A stretch of DNA of 64,000 bases from Nannobrachium achirus (lineage: Eukaryota > Chordata > Actinopteri > Myctophiformes > Myctophidae). Within the stretch, counting starts at the first letter, position 1. Each line of letters starts with the position of its first letter. A program made the translations under genes and the position numbers. This document shows positions 59,512 to 64,000 of the stretch, in pieces. The notes beneath the pieces were generated by a model. The model was given only the letters and a program-made list of their open reading frames with translations, was not told where the DNA came from and ran no database searches. The stretch lies in NCBI GenBank assembly GCA_963921795.1, contig OY997650.1, forward strand, positions 14,035,660 to 14,099,659, in the 5' to 3' direction.

Positions 59512-60150
59512 CAGGGATCTTCATCGTTTTCAGGCCAAGGACCCCTTAGCTGAGAGAGAGACCTGAAGCAGGGACCCCCTCTACATATTGTATAAATATG
59601 TGATACAGATTTTCATTGATTTCATAGATAGATTCATAAACTTGCTTGACAGCACTGTCATCAGTCGGTTAGATCTTTTTTTCTTTTTTTTAATATATAT
59701 ACTTTTGACCACCCAAATCGTCGTTACTTACTAAACTTGACCTTTCAATTTGTGCTTTTTTCCCCTCTAAACCGAACCTGTTTGCCGAAAATTGCAGATC
59801 CACAAGCTCTCGAGCTTGTAGATCTGCTATTTTTGGCTAAAGTTCTCCTCAGAATTGGGATGCGACTGTGAGGGTTCAAGTTGTTAATTTTAAAATAAGT
59901 ATCCTGTCACACAAAGATTTGGCGGACTCCCCTGTAGTAACTCTGAGGACCCCCTAGGGGTCCCAGACCCCCTGTTGAAAACCCCTGCAGTATTTTTGGC
60001 TAAAGTTCTCCTCAGAATTGGGATGCGACTGTGAGGGTTCAAGTTGTTAATTTTAAAATAAGTATCCTGTCACACAAAGATTTGGCGGACTCCCCTGTAG
60101 TAACTCTGAGGACCCCCTAGGGGTCCCAGACCCCCTGTTGAAAACCCCTG
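59512..60150. mobile_element. hAT MITE, CAGGGGTCTTCAA family, with internal tandem duplication
   Basis: Starts CAGGGATCTTCATCG and ends GTTGAAAACCCCTG. Flanks CCGTAGAG and CAGTAGAA match at 6 of 8. Its last 163 bp are present twice in tandem without a difference (59828-59990 and 59991-60153), including the terminal repeat. Hairpin 59789-59830 has lost its inner stem: CACAAGCTC meets GAGCTTGTAG with only a shared CT..CG. Confidence 0.8.
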
Positions 60151-60153
60151 CAG

Positions 60154-60370
60154 TAGAAGTACAGTGAATTGGACATACCGTAGGGACATATAGAAGGAAG
60201 TACAGTGAATTGGACATACCATAGGGACATATAGAAGGAAGTACAGTGAATTGGACATACCGTAGGGACATATAGAAGGAAGTACAGTGAATTGGACATA
60301 CCATAGGGACATATAGAAGGAAGTACAGTGAATTGGACATAGTGTACTGTAGGGACAGATAGAAAGAAGC
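60154..60370. repeat. 41-bp minisatellite, about 5 copies
   Basis: ACAGTGAATTGGACATACC starts units at 60161, 60202, 60243, 60284 and 60325. Units alternate CCGTAGGG and CCATAGGG, giving an 82-bp higher-order unit. A related unit (ACAGTGCATTTGACATACCG) lies at 59488 before the hAT element. Confidence 0.95.
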
Positions 60371-60466
60371 ACACAGTGAGTGGTTCCGTACAGTTGGCTG
60401 CAGTAGAATCAATGCTATGTGGAGTGTAGCTCATTGTGATGAGAGGGGGAAGCCTGTTCAGTAAGT

Positions 60467-61603
<1,137 letters not shown>

Positions 61604-61667
61604 GTTTGGAAGGGCGCCCCCTCGTGGCAGGGCCAGAGACTGTTGTGTTCATCTGCTGCTCCAGAAG
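61604..61667 (+). CDS. candidate internal exon (host gene unknown)
   Basis: A CT-rich tract (61561-61590) and TCTGCACTGCAG form a good 3' splice site. The 64-nt segment ends in CCAGAAG followed by GTATGT, a good 5' splice site. All three + frames are open; one reads LEGRPLVAGPETVVFICCSR. I do not recognise the peptide and see no neighbouring exon, so this may be chance. A CTCF-type motif overlaps it (61614-61628), which offers another reason for its composition. Confidence 0.3.
61614..61628 (-). promoter_or_regulatory. CTCF consensus-like site
   Basis: GCGCCCCCTCGTGGC on the + strand is the complement of the CCACNAGGGGGCGC core bound by CTCF zinc fingers. Confidence 0.5.
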
Positions 61668-62243
61668 GTATGTCTACCTTTTAACCTGGAAACCAGACAA
61701 AGCTGTGACAGCTAAAAAAGAAAAGAAGTCCTGGACAGATTGGTCTGGTACTCCTCGGTTTGAATTACATTAAAAAAAAAAACTTTTTTTTTGCTGTGAC
61801 GTTTGAATCAGTTTGTCCCCCTTGGAAATTAATCGTCCACACCAAAGCGCGATGCGAATATGCTTGTAAATTCTTCAAGTTGAATAAAGTTAGCAGTGGC
61901 ACGAGTTGTTTAGGGCTGGCATCACACAACCCATCACAGCAGAGAAGCCACCACCTGCGTTGCAAATTCGCCTCCAACGTGTAAGGACCTTAAGACTAAA
62001 AAATGTAGTCGACTAAGACTAAACAATTTCAGATGACTAAAATAGGACTAAAACTAAATGGTGTGTTATTCAAAAGACAAAAAAAAAATCAGAATTTACT
62101 GTCAAAACTAACAGCGATGTAGAACAGCAAGAACATAAGTTTAGAACCATAGTATCTAAACTTCACAGTTCTACTGCACAGCTGTGTTCATTGTGTAAGA
62201 AAGAGCACTAGTCTGCCGTTTCACAAATCACAGATTTCTTCCA
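61668..62243. other. unannotated, GACTAAAA repeat
   Basis: TTTAGTC-family repeat (complement) at 61985-62060. No other feature. Confidence 0.45.
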
Positions 62244-62420
62244 CGAGTAGTAGATAGATAGATAGACCTTTATTATCCCAAGGCAGCACAGCAGTATAAG
62301 GATATTTACAAAGTTACAGAGAAGTACAGTATGGAAAGAATAAAAAATAACAGAGTACAGTAAAGAGCAAGGTACATCAAAGAAAGGGAACAAAGAATAC
62401 AGTATATACATGTCTAAAAA
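62244..62420 (-). mobile_element. LINE 3' end with TATC tail
   Basis: GATAGATAGATAGACCTTTA then TTATCCCAAGGCAGCACAGC. Read on the minus strand it is CTTGGGATAATAAAGGTC followed by TATC repeats, the usual 3' end of a fish L2/Rex-type LINE. Confidence 0.65.
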
Positions 62421-62970
62421 CTGTCAATACTCAACGTGAAGCAGCCAACTTGAACAAAAAAAGCAATCAATAAGCACAACTATCAATACAGTGCCCAAAC
62501 AAAGTATCTCACCAACGTTTCACCGACAAAACAAGTTGTTGTTTTGACACGAGAGAGGCCGGGGTAACATTTTATTTATGGCCGTATGAGCTGAGTCAGC
62601 CCCAGGGTGAGAACTGAGAAGCCTGGGCTTTTGGCTTGTCAGACTTAAATCACAGTCTGTGTACTTGCTTACCCAGACTAATAATGAGTTGTTGCTCGGT
62701 GAGAGGAGCTATGGGCTGGTTGATCAGACAGGAGGGTTTGGTGTTTAATTGGCAGTCGTTTATTTGGGATCATCATTATGACGTTCACAATCTGTTGCTC
62801 TCTCTCAGCGAGGAGCTGACAGGGACGGGAGAGAATAAAGGGTCTGATGGATCTGTTGAGAGGCGTCGCGCACATAAAATGGCTACGAGCCCAACGACGT
62901 GACGCAGGATGACGCATTATGAGCTTGTAGATCTGATGTTTTCGGCGTCTTGCAACAGAGTGTAAGCAAG
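62421..62970. other. unannotated
   Basis: A half hairpin GAGCTTGTAGATCTGATG lies at 62921. No gene. Confidence 0.4.
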
Positions 62971-63327
62971 TTAAAGGGATAGTTCACCCCCAAAAAATAT
63001 ACTTTTTCCCCCCATCGTTTACCCACCCAGTGACGTCAGTTCAGAAAAAGCTAAGGCATGGCAACATGACTGGTGTCTTGCACGCGCAAGACACCAGTCA
63101 TGTTGCCATACCTTAGCAACAGGCATGATACATTTATTTTAAGAAGTACATTCTATTCTATTCTAATTTGATGACCAGTAGTGGTTCCCTATGGAGACAC
63201 AAAGAGTCTCCTCAAATTATTGGCTTACTGTAGGAATGACACAAAAACTAAAATATCCATGAATTCAAGTCTTCGTGAGTAATCGAGAGAAAAAAAACAT
63301 CATTTTGGTGTTGAACTATCCCTTTAA
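62971..63327. mobile_element. TTAA-flanked MITE, TTAAAGGGATAGTTCACC type
   Basis: Ends TTAAAGGGATAGTTCACCCC and GTTGAACTATCCCTTTAA. This end is very common in cyprinid and other fish genomes. It has been interrupted by a fragment of the CAGTGGCGTCAG hAT (63028-63165) with a 31-bp snap-back hairpin (63051-63116). Confidence 0.87.
63051..63116. repeat. 31-bp-arm hairpin in hAT fragment
   Basis: CTAAGGCATGGCAACATGAC and on to GGTGTCTTGC, then ACGC, then the complement, with one mismatch. Confidence 0.92.
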
Positions 63328-63901
63328 GCATTACTAGGGAGAAATAGGAGAGAATATGGATGAGGAACTGACAAGCCAAGAAAGTATACTGAAAAAAGAA
63401 AAAAAAAAGCAGACAAACATTCTAAAGTTTCATTTCGACCTTTTGCTCTCCTACGTTGCTATTTTCGCTGCAGGACACTGGGCGTGCAACCAAAGTACAC
63501 AAATCCTTCAGTTTAAGAGAAGAAACCGAGCGGGGGAAACGGAGAGGTGCTGAGAGGAGAAGGCAGCGGCACTGCGGAGCATGCTGATTAGATTTTAAAG
63601 TGTTTTTTAATAGCAGGGGCGTTTATACAACGGTGAGAGGTTAGGGCCGGGCCGGGGGCCTACGCTTCCAGACTGGCACAATTAGACTGGAGTCCTTCAT
63701 ATTGTTAGGCCACCAGGGTCCACAATGACCAGGGGTGAGATGCCGCAGGAGCACACGCACGCCCCACATGCACGCGTGGTCAACGCTTCAATCTGGCTGA
63801 TTTGCATAAGGATTTGCATAAGGATACTCAGGCAAGCAGGCCTCACCTACAGTACGTCCTCATTTACACTGTGTAAACGGCCAGCAGGACATTCACCTAG
63901 C
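63328..63901. other. unannotated
   Basis: No supported gene or repeat. Confidence 0.4.
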
Positions 63902-64000
63902 AATTAAATTCAAATGAGCTTTATTGGAAAACATACGTTTACATTGCCAAAGCAAGTGTCACAAATAAAATAAAAACAGTTGAAAATGGGGAACATAATA
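63902..64000 (-). mobile_element. LINE 3' tail, cut by window end
   Basis: AATTAAATTCAAATGAGCTT-TATTGG then TTTACATTGCCAAAGCAAGT. Same family as 45340-45410 and continuing beyond the window. Confidence 0.6.

Noticed and set aside
60053..60412. Repetitive protein with CPIHCTSFYMS units
   Set aside because: The 41-bp minisatellite is not a multiple of three, so the apparent protein repeat arises from reading all three frames in turn.

Overview
The window looks like teleost fish nuclear DNA. It holds long CA/GT and CT microsatellites, tRNA-derived SINEs of fish type, 3' ends of fish L2/Rex-like LINEs, and a dense layer of small non-autonomous DNA transposons. I found no convincing host protein-coding gene. 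Most open frames are microsatellite read-through (Cys-Val, Thr-His or Ser-Leu repeats) or chance frames. One 64-nt candidate exon with good splice signals (61604-61667) is the only hint of a host gene, so the window is probably intergenic or deep intronic.

The one real coding unit is a full-length, apparently intact L1-clade LINE on the minus strand (50420-57380). Its 5' end is at 57380 and its poly-A is written as T12 at 50420-50431. A perfect 16-bp target-site duplication flanks it (50404-50419 and 57381-57396). ORF1 (56267-57238) is a coiled-coil/RRM/CTD RNA-binding protein. ORF2 (50657-54502) carries an APE endonuclease, a reverse transcriptase and a C-terminal CCHC motif, with all key residues visible. 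The 5' leader starts with a GTCACGTGAC palindrome and a YY1-type CCAAGATGGC site. The inter-ORF spacer is unusually long (1.76 kb) and contains a CA/TG microsatellite.

The rest is a transposon graveyard. Thirteen hAT-type elements have perfect 8-bp duplications: 2498, 8198, 9471, 12491, 14109, 22953, 25282, 29936, 31284, 36182, 46441, 47960 and 49254. Two more have imperfect ones (16791, 59512). TTAA-flanked elements lie at 2662, 9089, 17122, 25890, 32402, 57706 and 62971. Large fold-backs lie at 14951-15591 and 45585-46143. SINEs and LINE tails fill in between, with several nested insertions.

The most striking signal is a palindromic core, left arm AGATCTACAAGCTC and right arm GAGCTTGTAGATCT, around a GC-rich inner stem. 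It occurs about 30 times from about 1.1 kb to 62.9 kb, inside at least six transposon families with unrelated ends. Between copies the inner stem changes in a compensated way (G-C, C-G and A-T at the same pair), so pairing is kept while sequence drifts. One copy is split by about five telomeric CCCTAA repeats flanked by a 4-bp GTAG duplication. Other copies have lost the centre of the palindrome.
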